A DNA stretch of 64,000 nucleotides from Cymbidium sinense (Eukaryota > Streptophyta > Magnoliopsida > Asparagales > Orchidaceae). Each line of letters opens with the position of its first letter. Position 1 is the stretch's first letter. Below are positions 13,157 to 25,739 of the stretch, one piece after another. Where the stretch lies: the NCBI GenBank assembly GCA_021442155.1, contig CM038215.1:7526976-7590975 (forward strand), in the 5' to 3' direction. The notes below the pieces were generated by a model. The model ran no database searches. It was not told the DNA's origin and worked only from the letters and a program-made list of their open reading frames with translations. Both the position numbers and the translations under genes were made by a program.

Positions 13157-13394
13157 TAACATATGCTTTGGAAAAAATTTCAAAGATCTGGCATGCCCAG
13201 AAGATGAGTCCATTTCAGTAAGGGTCCAAAATAGATAGGTCCTATCCCTTATTGATGCTGAACTCATCGAGAGACTTTCACTTGAAGAGGTTTGCCATTG
13301 CCAAAATGGACAAGGAGTTGGGTGGAAGATTCAGAACTTGAACGGCAAACTATCTCAAGAGAAATCACAAGCCCATCAAGTAAAATAGAGAGCT

Positions 13395-14559
13395 CTTTCC
13401 TACGCTCTTGTTGATGGCACCTTGTACCGACACTCCTTTGACCAAATGTTGTTATGTTGTTTAGAAAAACATGAATCCCATGGAATTGTAGCCAATGTAC
13501 ATTTAGGTCTATGTGGAGTGCATCAATCCGGTCCGAATATGAAGATAAAGATTGAAAGACTTGGATACTACTGGCCTTCTATGATTACAGATTGCATGGA
13601 TGTAGCTAGGAGGTGGTATCAGTGTCAGGTACATGGTGTGGTACTCCACCAACCACCCAACATTCAACACCCGACATTGGCTTCTTGGCCATTTGAGTGT
13701 TGAGGTACCAACATTGTAGGTTCGATTGATCCTCCTTCTTCCAAGGGTCATCGATTCATCTTAGCTGCTACCGACTACTTTTCCAAGTGGGCGGATGCCA
13801 TCCCACTCAAAGATGTCACAACTCACCTTGTGCTTCAATTTTTAATGAACCATATCGTATATAGGTTTGAGGTGCCTCGATGAATTATATCTGATAATGA
13901 TACTGCATTCAAAAGCACTAAGATCAATAGATTCACCAGAAGACATGGTATAGATCGAAGATACTTCACCATCTACTACCCCAGAGCTAATGGTTTAGCA
14001 GAAGCATTCAACAAAACTCTCATCCAAATACTGAAGAAAACTTTTGAAGACAACAAATGATAGTGAAATGAGTAGTTGGTTGAAGCCTTGTGGGCCTACC
14101 ACACCATATACCAAACTCTAACTCAGTCTACCATTTTCCTTAATGTATGGGTCTAAAGCCATTCTTCCTTTAGAAGTTAAACTCCCATCACTAAGGATAG
14201 CATTGGGTAACAAAATCACTACAGAGCAGAATGCAAAGTTACAGTTAAAAGAGCTTGAAGGTTTAGAGGAGAGTCGCCTACGAGCATGCCAAAACCTCGA
14301 GTTGTACAAGGCCAAAATGATTCAAGCTCATAACAAGCTGGTTTGCCCTAGGTCATTCTAAGTAGGAGAACTTGTGTTAGTCCTATGGAGACCAATTATT
14401 TTCCATCAAAAGGTGGGAGGCAAGTTTGAACCCACATGGAAAGGCCCTTATGTCATAGAGAAGGCCTACCAAGGAGGATCTTATCAGCATATTGATTATA
14501 AAGGGGAACACTCGATGCTTCTAATTAATGGGCTCTATCTAAAGAAATATTACCCATGA
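13395..14559 (+). pseudogene. Retroviral-type integrase domain, broken
   Basis: An N-terminal HHCC finger is visible (NVHLGLCGVHQSG, then RRWYQC); the first Cys of the usual C-x-x-C is Trp, so the finger is defective. GYYWPSMITDC is the conserved stretch between. In the core, a TGA stop at 13701-13703 replaces a conserved Trp and the first catalytic Asp is Asn (codon 13710-13712). The second Asp (13893-13895, ISDNDTAF) and the Glu (14001-14003, GLAEAFNKTL) keep the D-35-E spacing in one frame. Another stop is at 13881-13883. The C-terminal part (14143-14559) includes FEPTWKGPYVIEKAY, the GPY/F module, and ends at LYLKKYYP with a stop. It would have inserted the cDNA. Confidence 0.92.
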
Positions 14560-14571
14560 AATAACTCATGT

Positions 14572-17060
14572 TTGAAAATAATTATTAATAAAAAGAATAA
14601 AAATTTGATTCCATTCATCAAATCTTCTCTTCTTTCAAAGTGTTGTTTGCTTATCTTGCGAATCCACCGTGACGTGTTTAGTGTAGGTGTAAGAGTCCCC
14701 CAGTGGCATCCTATCCCTCTTTCACAACACAAACATAATCTCCCAGCACTATTATAATAGGTTTAAGAGAACCCAAAAGGCATCCTATTTTGATTAGCAT
14801 AACTAAGTCAGGTGTGAGAGAACCCAAGCAGCATCCTTTCTTAGTGGGAATTCTTGTTGCCATCTATGACATAATTTCATAATTTCCAATTGTGTTTTAA
14901 GATAGGTGTAAGAGTCCCCGTGAGATATTCCTTTAGCACATGCACAACAACAAACATAAATCCTTTATCTTGATTATTCTCGATATGGGAGCAAGCCCCT
15001 ATGACACTCACTAATTAGCTGCTCTAGGTTGGGTTTACATGCTACTTCACTAGTATGTCACCCCAGTGGTCATTTGTTGGAAGATGTCAGTCCCAGTGCT
15101 TTCTTCCTAACTTGATCATTGCAAACCAATGAGCACCTTGTTAATATGGTACGCTTCACCACCCAGCCAATAAGCTACCTCATGATTGACTTTGTTTAAG
15201 AAGATGTGAGTCAATTCTTTCTTCTTGAACTAGCCATCATGTTCTAACTAGGTTGAGTATTTCTGAGGCTTAGGATAAGTCCCCTAAAGGCTCCTTTCCT
15301 CTTGACTACTTTTGAGCTGATATAAGTCCCCTAGTGGCATTCACTCAGTAGTCACACTAGGTTGGATAGCACCTTTTGAGTCGAAGATAGACTATCCCAG
15401 CAGGCAGTTCTGCTATAGAAAGATGTGAGTCCCCGAGCTTTCTTCCTATGCTAATTATTACAAACCGACGGGCACCTTAGGTTGGTTGATGTCCTATGTG
15501 GACAACTCACTCACCCTGTGTACACCTTGGCATATGAGTTGAGATTTCTCCTTGAGTTGGACACCGAAGACCTATTAGATATATGACTAGCCATGTCATC
15601 TTCTCCAGGGTGTTGGATTAAGCCTTGGAGCCACCCCTGTGGTTGGAAAATTTGTTTAGAGAATGCGCAAATTCTCCCTTGGTTTACTGAATTCAAGATA
15701 GGTCTAGGTTAATATAAGCTCTTTCTCAATTTGATCCCTCACAAACTAATAGGGTCCATGATAAACAAACAAACTAAAATAAATAAACAAAAATTAATTC
15801 GCTTGTGGATTAGAATTTAAGCCCCCAAGGGGCCCCCTTTTCCCAAGCAGCATCCTATCTTTAGGCCAGTGTCAATAGAACTCCCTATAGGAATTGCCTG
15901 ACTACATGAGTTGAGATAAATCCTCAGGTCGATACTCACTCTGTAGTCACCCTTAGGTCAGGTTCAATCTATTTTTCCATAAGCAGGTTGCCCTGACAGT
16001 CATTCTCTTTGGAAGATGTAAGACTATGAGGTATTTTTTCTAGCATGATTATCGCAAATAGATGGGCAGCCCTAGGTCAGGTTTGATTTGTTGCCCAAAG
16101 CAACGATCACCCCAGTGGTCTTTTCTAGTGGAAGATGTGAGTCCCCGAGCTTTCTTCACTTAAATTGATCATTGCTTACCAGAAGGCACTCCTTTGGTCG
16201 GATAGTACTCCCATAGGCTGAGAAGCTACTCTTTGGTTTAGTAAATCGAAGATAGGTCTAAGCTTCTATAAGCTCCTTCTCAATGTGACCCATCACAAAC
16301 CAACAGAATCCATAAAACAAATTTGAAAATGAAATCAATCTTGACTATCTTTGAGTTGATCTAAGTCCCCAGTGGCATTCACTCAATATTTGGGTTTAAT
16401 CTATTGCCTTGCCAAAAGATTACCCTAGCTACTGATCCTTACTTGGAGGATGTAAGTCTACTATGCTTTCATCCTAGTACAATTGCTATACACCAAAAGG
16501 CATCCCTTTGGTTAGCTGGTCCTACTATGTGCTTAGTAGACTATCCCTTTGGATTGGTAACTGAGTTAGGTCTTAGCCTCCATGGCTCCTATTCAGACAA
16601 CCCATTGCAAACCAATAGGGGTTCATTCTAAAAAATTCAAACCTAACAAAATTAGAATCAAATCAAACCTCTCATCCCCTTATGGATGACTTGAACCCGC
16701 TTAGTGGAAGGTTTCCCTCTCTTATGTCTTCATAGCCACATTGCACACTAAGCTCGGATTCTTTCTATTCCTTGGGTTATGGATATATTTTTATTAGTGC
16801 TTATGATCTCTGTTGTTGATCATTTTCACCAACACAATACATGTGGTGTTCCTTGTCACCACACCACACCTATTGGATGCCCTTTGTTGACCTCATTTTG
16901 GGATGAGCTCTCAACCCCTCTATCTTAGACATAGACTTCTCTTAGACTTTAAGAGTTCCTTATGACACATCTAGTGATTAGGTGGACACTCAACCTAGCC
17001 CTAGAAGACTTAGAAGAGTTAGCCATAGGAATAAGTCATGCCTTAAGGGTGTTTGGAAAA
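14572..17060 (+). repeat. 3' non-coding tail: degenerate repeats with an AGTCCCC-containing core
   Basis: Diverged units share blocks such as GATGTGAGTCCCCGAGCTTT (at about 15421 and 16135), AAACCAATGAGCACCTT-like segments, and the segment ending in GACTATCCCTTTGGATTGG. Units recur at roughly 300-700 bp with indels. No protein remnant was seen. Short open frames (15511-15696 minus, 16404-16631 plus) are by-products. Long tandem-repeat tails between pol and the 3' LTR are known in Tat-type elements. Confidence 0.75.
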
Positions 17061-18239
17061 ACTTCCTACCCTTAGCTTAAACCATTCCTCACTTTCCTTC
17101 CTTCAAGTTAAACTCCAAATCAATTCTATTTGATTTTCTTGAAATCCAAATCAACTCCATATGATTGAAATCTATGATTGAAAACCCATGATCAAAATCC
17201 ATCAAAAATTCCTAAGTCCAAATTTTGCCTAAGTCCTTAATTCTTCCTTAAGGACTTAACCAAAATCATGATTCAAACCTATTCAAACCTTTGAGATTTT
17301 CTCATAATCCATTTATATTCTCATTTATATTCACATATATAAATGAAATATAAATTCAAATCAATCAAACTAAACTCAAAACTCCAAATCAATTCATGAA
17401 AATTTTCTTAAGTCCCTTTAATTTTCCATTAAAAGACTTAGCCAAAATCAATCTTAAACCTTGATCAAACCTATTCAAATTCATGATATTTTCTCAAAAA
17501 TTATTTATATTCTCATTTATATTCTCATATATAAATGAAATATAAATATAAATCAATCAAATCAAACCCACAAATTAAATTCCAAATTTAAAATCCTTGA
17601 AATTCCCTTTAATAGATTTAACCTAAATCATGATCAAACCATTTCAAATTCATGGGATTTTCTCAAAACTTTTCTATCCTCATTTATATTCTCATATATA
17701 AATGAAATATAAATATAAATCAATCAAATCCAATTCAAAATTAAATTTCATTTAAAAATTCCTAAAATCCTTTAAATTCTTTAATGGATTTAACCTAAAT
17801 CATGATTTAACCACTTCAAATCCTTGAAATTTTCTCATGATAAATTTATATTCACATTTATATTCACATGTATAAATGAAATATAAATTCAAACAGTCAA
17901 AATCCATTCCAAAAATCAAACTCAAATCCACTCAAAATCAAATCTAAGCCTTTCAAGCCAAAATCTTGAACTTAGTCAAATCACTTTCAAATCAAGCCAA
18001 ACTCTTGATTTTGTCTCATGGTTCAATCAATCCTACAATCATGAGCTCATATGTAAAACCAAATTTCAATCACTCAATCAAAACCTAATTCAAAATCAAA
18101 CCAAGACCCTTTCATATCCTTGAATATGAAATTTTCAAATGGATCTAAATCCATTTGACTTCAAAACACTTGTAAATGGATTTATATTTCAATCATAAGT
18201 CCATATACAAGATCAATCAACTTCAAATCAAGCTTTGCT
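17061..18239 (+). repeat. Tandem repeats of about 170-190 bp in the 3' tail
   Basis: A core near TCATTTATATTCTCATATAT followed by AAATGAAATATAAAT recurs at about 17321, 17513, 17680 and 17852, so the period is about 192, 167 and 172 bp. Flanking text in each unit (AATCAATCAAA, then a phrase on CCTTTAAT and GACTTAACC) also recurs. After about 17930 the units decay into A/C-rich sequence. No coding potential. Confidence 0.85.
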
Positions 18240-19110
18240 TATTTGACCCACTTAGGCTCACTTGACCCAAAGTGACCTAAAGTACCCTTATGAGCCAACT
18301 TTTGATCCTAACCAAATTGGATTGAACCAAACTCATATATCCCTCATCATGATCAACAATCATCATGGGATGATCAATCAACCAAATTAGGTCAAACCAA
18401 GTCAAACCTAAGGTTGACCAAGTCAACAACCTAAAATGAAACCCATACAAATTCCACCATAGGCCAAATTGATTGAAACCATTGATCTAAGTTCACTCAA
18501 CCTATGTTTGAACTTGACCAAGCCAACATCTATAACCTAGCCCAATTAACTTGACTAAAGTTGACCCATTTTGACCTAAAGGGTCAAAATGTGTCAAAAC
18601 TTGATCTAAGCCAAATTGATTGGAACCAATGGGTCAAGTCCATCCCAAATCAATGGAACTTGACCAAAGCCTCAATTGGCCAACTAGACCCAACTAGCTC
18701 AATTGACTTAGACCCAACATGACCTGGGGTCATGTTGAGCCAAAATTGAACTTGATTGGAAACAAAGATACCAACACCATATATGACTAACCTAACCTAA
18801 ACTTACCCTTGATCTACCTCAAATAGGTCAAATGGGTCAAATAGGTCAACTTGACCCATTTGACCTAAGTGAAGTCATATGAGCCAAAATAAAATATATA
18901 CCAAATTGAATCAAACCAAAGCCACCAAAACATTTCAAATGGTCATATGAACTTGACCCAACCCTTGGTTTGACCCACTTGACCTATTGGTCAACTTGAC
19001 CCACCAAGTTGACCCATTTTGACCTAAATGGGTCAACATGAGCCAAACCCTATCAAATGGATTCCAAATCCAATGAAACTTGGTCAAACCTAGTTTCTCC
19101 ACATACCCAA
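18240..19110 (+). repeat. TTGACC-dense region (W-box-like motifs)
   Basis: By eye I count about 16 TTGACC and about 9 GGTCAA in some 860 bp, against fewer than one expected by chance. Examples are at 18243, 18261, 18842 and 18969-19020. The motif appears within degenerate phrases such as GGTCAACTTGACCCA, so part of the density comes from tandem duplication. TTGAC(C/T) is the core bound by plant WRKY factors; whether it acts here is unknown. Confidence 0.75.
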
Positions 19111-19616
19111 CATGTCCAAAGTGGAAAATAGCAAAATGACCATCCTACCCTAGCCATAGAACAAATTTTGGCCTAACCATAGGTAATTTGGTCATACCCT
19201 CTTCACAATCACTGAGGCTTTCCTAAAAGCTTGGGACTTAATGATGAGTGGCGCACCCAACCCAATGGGTTTGGGTCAGCCCATTTGGTCCCTAGACCAA
19301 ACCCGACCCCCTAGCTTAAAATTAAAATTTGAAACTCCCTCTTAAGCTCAAATTCAGCACATGGGAAGTTATTCCTTGGATCAAAAGGACCATGTGCGCA
19401 CTCAAAATAGATCAAATAAGCCTCCTAATCTCATCAATTGGATCAAAATAACAAGACCATTGTCAACCATCTCCTTCAAGGGGAGATATACCTTCTAATT
19501 CACTTCTGTTTTCACACATCAAGGTCGATTGAAGAATAGGAAGCCAGAGGATCCATTAGGGATTGATCCTAAGCCTCCTAGAGCTCTTCCCAGTTTCTTC
19601 TTCTTTGCTTTTAAAT
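19111..19616 (+). other. Element region upstream of the polypurine tract, no gene seen
   Basis: Unique-looking non-coding sequence with a moderate GC content, higher than its surroundings. It contains short Pro/Leu-type open stretches but no recognisable domain. Confidence 0.55.
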
Positions 19617-19638
19617 AGAGAAAAATAGGGGGGTAGAG
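19617..19638 (+). promoter_or_regulatory. Probable polypurine tract
   Basis: A purine-rich run (AGAAAAATAGGGGGGTAGAG, with one T on either side of the G run) is followed at once by TG at 19639-19640. In LTR elements the polypurine tract primes plus-strand synthesis and abuts the TG start of the 3' LTR. The matching 5' LTR start is outside the window, so this boundary is inferred from one side only. Confidence 0.6.
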
Positions 19639-22600
19639 TGAATTGCCAACTTCTTTTACACTTGATTGCCTCCCAATTCCTCCTACACACTTCTTCTAAG
19701 GGCCAATCCAAGCTCACTCAAGCTTCCATTGGAGTTCCCATAGCAAGGAGAGGAGCAATTGGATTAAAGCTGGAATGATCTTCAAGTGGTGTTGGTCCAT
19801 AGAGCAAGCCACTCAATCTCAAGGCCTAAGAATTTCAACAAGGCTTCATCCACTGACGAAGCTACCTCATCGATCTCAGAGTGATCACCCTGGTGAGGTG
19901 AATTTTTTGATCACTAAACTCAATGTGGTGTGGAGCTTTGTGAAAGAAATTTTCACCTCAATTTTGACCGCTTGGATTTGCCGCTCTCTCTAGATGGTGT
20001 GGGTTAATTTTGGTTTGATTCAATGCCGATCGAAGTTGGATCTTCCCTTGATCATGGATGGTCTCTATTGATCAAGGGGAAGAACTTGCTCATCTCAACC
20101 ATCCATCCATTTTAGATGGACATATGAGATTATTTAGCATGTTTAGTTAAATTTATCCTTTATAAATCATGGTGCTACCACATCTTTGATCGAACACATA
20201 GAATATAAGTGTGTTTCGCTACCGCCATTTGGGATGTGACATTTAAGTTTCCCCTCATCATGATGTAAAGTACCACCACCGCCATGCACGCCGTGAGCTA
20301 CGGATTACTTAGGGTTAATTAAAAATACTTAGTTAATTTTTGATTAATCCATGGATCTTCAAAAATGAATAACTCTTCATAGAAAATTTAGAAAAAAATT
20401 AAAATAAAATCCTTTGGATGGATAATTAAACTTATAACATTATAAAATTAATTCTGATGAGTTTTAAATTATGATTTTCTCTGAATTTGGGTTTTATTAT
20501 AAACTATATTTTACTAATTACTCTTTGATTAGGCCTGATTAATCCCAAGTTCTTGGGTAAGTTTTAGGGGATGACCTCTGTCTCCCTTAATTTTCTTGGG
20601 ATTTATTGAAGGCTTGATTAGAGTAATTTCATGGTTTTCTTAATTACCCTTTCATGTAATTAAGCATAATTAGATAATCTGGTTTTACTGGGGTTGATGT
20701 GATCAAGTAAGGAATAATTTAATTTCCCAAGCTATTCCCTAAACCTCCTCTCTCTCTTTAATCTCCTCTTAATTAAGGGTTAATTCATTAATTATCCCCT
20801 TAATCAATTTTCTAAAAATTCTAAAACTTCCGAACTTAATTAATCTATGGGTAGATGCTTAGTTTTTATAAGTTCAATTAAGAAAATCAAAACCCCATTC
20901 ATAAGTATGAAAGGGTGTTTTGAAATTACTTAAGTTAACCCCTTAATTAACTTTAATTGTGAGCCAAATTAATTAGCTTTTCATTATTAGGTGCATTGTA
21001 AATTTAAATTCTATGGTTTTATGTCATCTCATTGGCTCATAATTATTTAGTTAATTCTTCTAAGGTGGTCTAGGTAAGGGTTAATTAAGTTACTTAATTC
21101 ATACCTTAACCTAATCAATACATAAAAATGGATCTAATTATTTAAAAATTAAACAAAATATAAAACACATGTGGAATGTGTGAGGAACATAGTAAACTCA
21201 TCTCACCTTTTCAAATTAAATCAAACTTCAAACTAAACAAAATTACTTTGAAATTCACAATTTATTCTAAATTTTCTTATTCTATAAGTATGTCTTTAGG
21301 ATTTAAATGAAGTGAGTTTGTTTACATGCTTTCATTACTTTGAATCTTTCCCCAACATGTTAAGTTGTATGCCATGTGATTTCATGCATTCATAATTTCA
21401 TGTTTCAAATTTTAAAATGAAATTGTTTACTTTATGTCAAATGTGCATGTGTTGGCTAAAATAAAATATGAGTGGCTATTATCACTACTAAATCCAAATT
21501 ATTTTCAAAACTTATAAATGAAATATGAAATCTAAAGTATGCTACTTATACTTTAATTATAAGCTTGCATGTGAAATATTATAAAAGTATGCTTAGTATA
21601 GTTTCCTTTCTCCTATGTTGGTATAGTTTTGAATAGAATTTGGTGAGATATAAGGTTCATTTGAAAAGGACCTAATGCTCACCAAATTTCATATCATATT
21701 CATCCCTATGCTACCATCTAAGAAGGGTTACCTACACTTACATACATAAATTTCATAAACAAAATAAATCTATTAAACAACTTTGCAACTTCCTTTTCTA
21801 TTTCATTTCTTTTGTATGCATGTTTGTATTTAAGAAAGTGGTATATTAGTCCGACAACCCCAAGGTTGTGAGGTTTTAAGTAGCCCTAAGTAGGTCTTGT
21901 ACCTTACACCTCCGTTAACAATGATGCCAGACTCACTTATGCCTTTCTTACTTTCATGTATGTATGTGAAATTTTGGATAAGGAAAACCTTTTCTACTTA
22001 AGAAAATCATGCATATTCAACTTCTAAATTTTCATAAATGGATTACTTAGCATGCATCATAAAGTGTGTTAACTACTCATTTGCATGTATAAATATGCTT
22101 AGAGGTCCATCCATATGCATGTATATATATATATATATGTAAAATGAGAGATGAAGTAATGCATGTTATGTGAATTTTGATTCATTTTATTTAATCTTAA
22201 AATGCCTTTCTCTTTGAATAGGTTTGTTTAGGGTTTATCTAAACTTAGGATTGATTAAAAGATGTAATCAAAACATTCACCTAAATGAAACTAAAATATG
22301 AACCCACTTTAGAAAATTACTTAGGGAAGGAAAGAGAAGTTCTCTTCTCTTTCCCTCTATTCATAACCTAGTAATTAATTGTAGGTTTCACTTAAACCAA
22401 ATTAAAACATGAAATAAAATCAACCAACACTTAAACAACTTAAATGAAACCTTCCTCTAAGTTGAACATGTCCTTCACACTTAGAAAATTTGAACCTAAA
22501 GCCATAGCTAAGCATACCACGAAACCTTCAAAGCACACATTAGCCTAAGTCACCACTTCTAGCCTTAGGTTAAGAGTGCATGGTTTGATGTTATGTTTCA

Positions 22601-24599
22601 TTTTGTGATATATGTTTTAGACTAGTTTGTATGCTCATAGAATAAATGGTAGGACGTTCTTAGTCTAACTATTCTTTTTTGCAGAGGATTGTGCTTAAGG
22701 GGCGCTATCATAATAAAAATATAAATGCCCTTGCTTGCATATGCTTTATACCCCTAAGCATAATCCATAGGCCAGGTGGACTTAGTCACCCATGTGTGGG
22801 GTGATAAGTCTAATATACATGCTTGGGATTTGTGTGGTGTGTTTTAGCTAATCTTTATTTTCGGTGTTAGTTAGTATTTTGCTTTCCCTTTTCATGTAAA
22901 ATTTGTATAATTAGGATTTTGGAATGATTTGTTATGGGATTAGGATGAGCATTGGTCATAAGATCTATCTTATGCACCATATGAAGCCTTGGAGCATCTA
23001 TCATCCAACCATCAAAGGAACCAAAGAAGAAAAGAAAAGAAGAAAGAAGAATAAAGCTTGAAGACCCCGATAACAATGAATTCTTTTGCTTAATTGTAAT
23101 TTAATTTATTTGTAAAGGTTTCTACCACATTTGATATTTTGGGCTTGTGCGGTGATGCGACCATGGCCATTTATTCTTTTGTGATTAGCTTTATAAATTG
23201 ATTGATGATTTGTTTAGCTTTTGCATTAAGTGGCATGATTTTCCTAGTTTCTTCCTTGCTTTATGTATGGCCTGGATGTGGATTAGGATCTTTGGGGAAA
23301 AATAAATCTTTTACCCAACTTAATAATTCAAATTAAAATTAAACAACTCATAACCTCACCTAAAGCTTAGGTTTAAAATCAAGCTAAAAAATTAGCAACC
23401 CCTTAGCTGGATGAGCATTTCTATATAATATATTACACAAATGCATCTTATTTTCACTTGATTGGAGGGCTTCACCTTTGCCAGAACTTCGCTTGATCTT
23501 TGAGAGCCATGGGGAAACTCACCTCCTCCGTTCTCTGATTTTGGCCATAATCTTCTTTCTCATGCATTAGTCATAAAATCTATTATCCAGTCAAAATATT
23601 TGTCCAAAATAAAAATAAAATGAAATTTTAATTACATTAGATTTAGGTCATTTGAAGCATGTCCTTTACATGATCTAGTCTCTTTAGGGAGTGAGTTTAA
23701 GGACTTAATCTCTTTCTAAATAATAATAGCTATCTTGCATAAGCATAAAGACTTGCCTACATGTATTTAAAATCATAGGAGGAGTTAGTTGGCGACCACC
23801 CAGCGGTTGTAAGTCAAGCTATGGGTGGTTTGTCTCTCTATGGAGGCAAACCAAATTACCATTTTCACCTTAGATTTAGGTTGTGCTTAGGCCTCAAGCT
23901 CCCTAGATTTAGGTTAGGTTACTTCTCCTTTTGAGGGCCATAAGCATAATTCCTCACCTCTTAGGCATTTCCTTAATCTTATGTTAAGGAATCTTAAGTC
24001 CTAAAATTCTAATGAAAATTCAACTTAAATAAACTAAATCAATTTCAAAATATAAAGCCCAACTATAGGATAGTCTGAGATGCTCACTAGGTTTCCTAGC
24101 ATCATGGGCATCTCTTACTTATCTTTTATTATGGCTTCAATAATAAATCCCTCTTTTGATCAATCCCATTTTGATCTTTGAATTGATAGTCCTTTTATTG
24201 AAATTTCAAAGACAATGATCATTTACCTTAATCGAGAGTTTTCCTAAGGGATCCCATCCTTTAAGATGTAATTAATTATGGGGCTTCCCCCTGTAGGGAA
24301 CCTAACGAACTCGATTTAAAATAAACCCTGCTTTACTTTTTCATGTAAAGTAGGGGAAGAATCTACTACATATGCAAACCCATCATCCTTAGGAGTCCTT
24401 ATTGAGGTGATTAGATCCATTAAAAGGTAGTGTTTTCTATCTTTCAAGATAGTACACTTCCTTAATGATGTACCCAATCATCTGAATAAGTACATCTGCA
24501 GATCTGCATGGCATCTTACTAATATGAATTTCTATAGGACTCTTCTTTTCTTTTTCCCCACAGATTTGAAGGCAACTCCCTATAGGAATTTATTCACCA
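19639..24599 (+). repeat. 3' LTR
   Basis: From 19988 onward it matches the 5' LTR to the shared CA end at 24599; 19639-19987 is assigned to the LTR because it follows a polypurine tract and starts with TG. The length would be about 4.96 kb, very long for an LTR but usual for Ogre-type elements. A (TA)n run at about 22122-22138 is longer than in the other copy. The divergence from the 5' copy, including many small indels, points to an old insertion; I did not compute it. Confidence 0.88.
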
Positions 24600-25660
24600 T
24601 AGCCTTTTCCCTAGCATAGCCATTGCACACCAAAAGGCAACCCCTTAGGTTGGCTAGCTCTACTGGTAGACTATCCCTTTGGATTGTAAATCGAGATAGG
24701 ATAAGTCGATATAGCCCCTTCTCGTGGGTCCATCGCTGGTCCATAAATTAAATATATCAAATTTGACCACCTCACATCTCTAATGGTTATGCCCTCAATT
24801 CAAAATCAAACTAAACCAAACAAACCATATCAAATGACATGAAATTAAGATAAAATTAATCTTGACTACTTTTCAGTTGACATAATCCCCAATAGCATTC
24901 ACTCAGTAGTCGCCCTGGTCAAGTTTGATTTATTGTGCATCCAATAGGTCACCTCAACAGTTGTTCCTCACTTTGGAAGATTTAAGTCTACAATGCCTTC
25001 TTCCTAGCACAATCATTGCACACCGAAAGGTAACCCCTTAGGTTGGCTAGCTTTACCCCACATCGATAGACTATCCATTTGGATTTGTAAACCTGAGGTA
25101 GGTCAAGGCTGATATAGCCCCTTCTCAGTGGGTCCATCAACACCGGAGCTCCATACATTAACTCATATTAAATAAACCGATCTAATTTTCCCTAGTGGAG
25201 TTAAATCAAACCCATTGGAGCCCCAAATCAAATATAAATAAGCCAAGAAAATAAATCAAATTCAAAACCAACCTCTCAGTGGAGCCAAATTAGGCTAACT
25301 CCCCTAGTAGAGTCTACATCATAAAAATCTAACCAAACACTTATTCCCCAAGATACATCCCCAAACAAATCTATGAAATCAAACTCAAATCTCAATCCCA
25401 ATAGATAGCTTGAACGCTTCCCTAGTGGAAGGTTCATATACCCGATCCCTAGTGGACTCGAGCCCATATCTCTAGCAGATGTGCCTCCACATCAATTAAA
25501 ATAAAATAAATTAAAGCCGATTCAATTTTAATCCATTGTGGATTATAGATTCTTATCCCCAACAGATCTTCTTTCCACAAAACATATAATCAAATCAAAT
25601 TCAAACCTTATCCCCAATGATTTTCTTCTTCTATGCCCTCGATATAGACCCCTCACACTC
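24600..25660 (+). repeat. Fragment of a related element's 3' tail repeats
   Basis: Sequence right after the 3' LTR resembles the inner tail of the giant element. CATTGCACACCAAAAGGCAA and the GACTATCCCTTTGGATT segment match 16480-16560, and a second unit about 395 bp further (from about 25010) repeats both. It ends in phrases containing CCCTAGTGGAG. No coding sequence is seen; the 63-codon minus-strand frame at 25276-25467 is a repeat by-product. The simplest reading is that the giant element is inserted in an older relative. Confidence 0.75.
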
Positions 25661-25739
25661 CCTCCATGTCCTTGACATGGAATTCTCATCAAATCTTATT
25701 TCTTCTCTTATGCACACCTTTAATACTTCAACCAAAAGC
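25661..25739. other. Short transition, nothing recognised
   Basis: About 80 bp between the retroelement fragment and the AT-rich satellite, with no identifiable content. Confidence 0.5.

Larger units (their letters stand above)
1..24599 (+). mobile_element. Giant Ty3/gypsy (Tat lineage, Ogre-like) LTR retrotransposon, decayed
   Basis: Two long direct repeats (1-4709 and 19639-24599) flank a primer binding site, gag and pol remnants and a long 3' non-coding tail. Domain order on the + strand is protease, RT, RNase H, second archaeal-type RNase H, integrase. The second RNase H is a known hallmark of the Tat clade of plant Ty3/gypsy elements, which includes Ogre. Position 1 aligns with 19988 in the 3' LTR, so about 350 bp of the 5' LTR lies left of the window and the whole element is about 25 kb, an Ogre-like size. 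Many stops and frameshifts in pol show that it is dead. Target site duplications cannot be checked because the left flank is outside the window. Confidence 0.92.
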
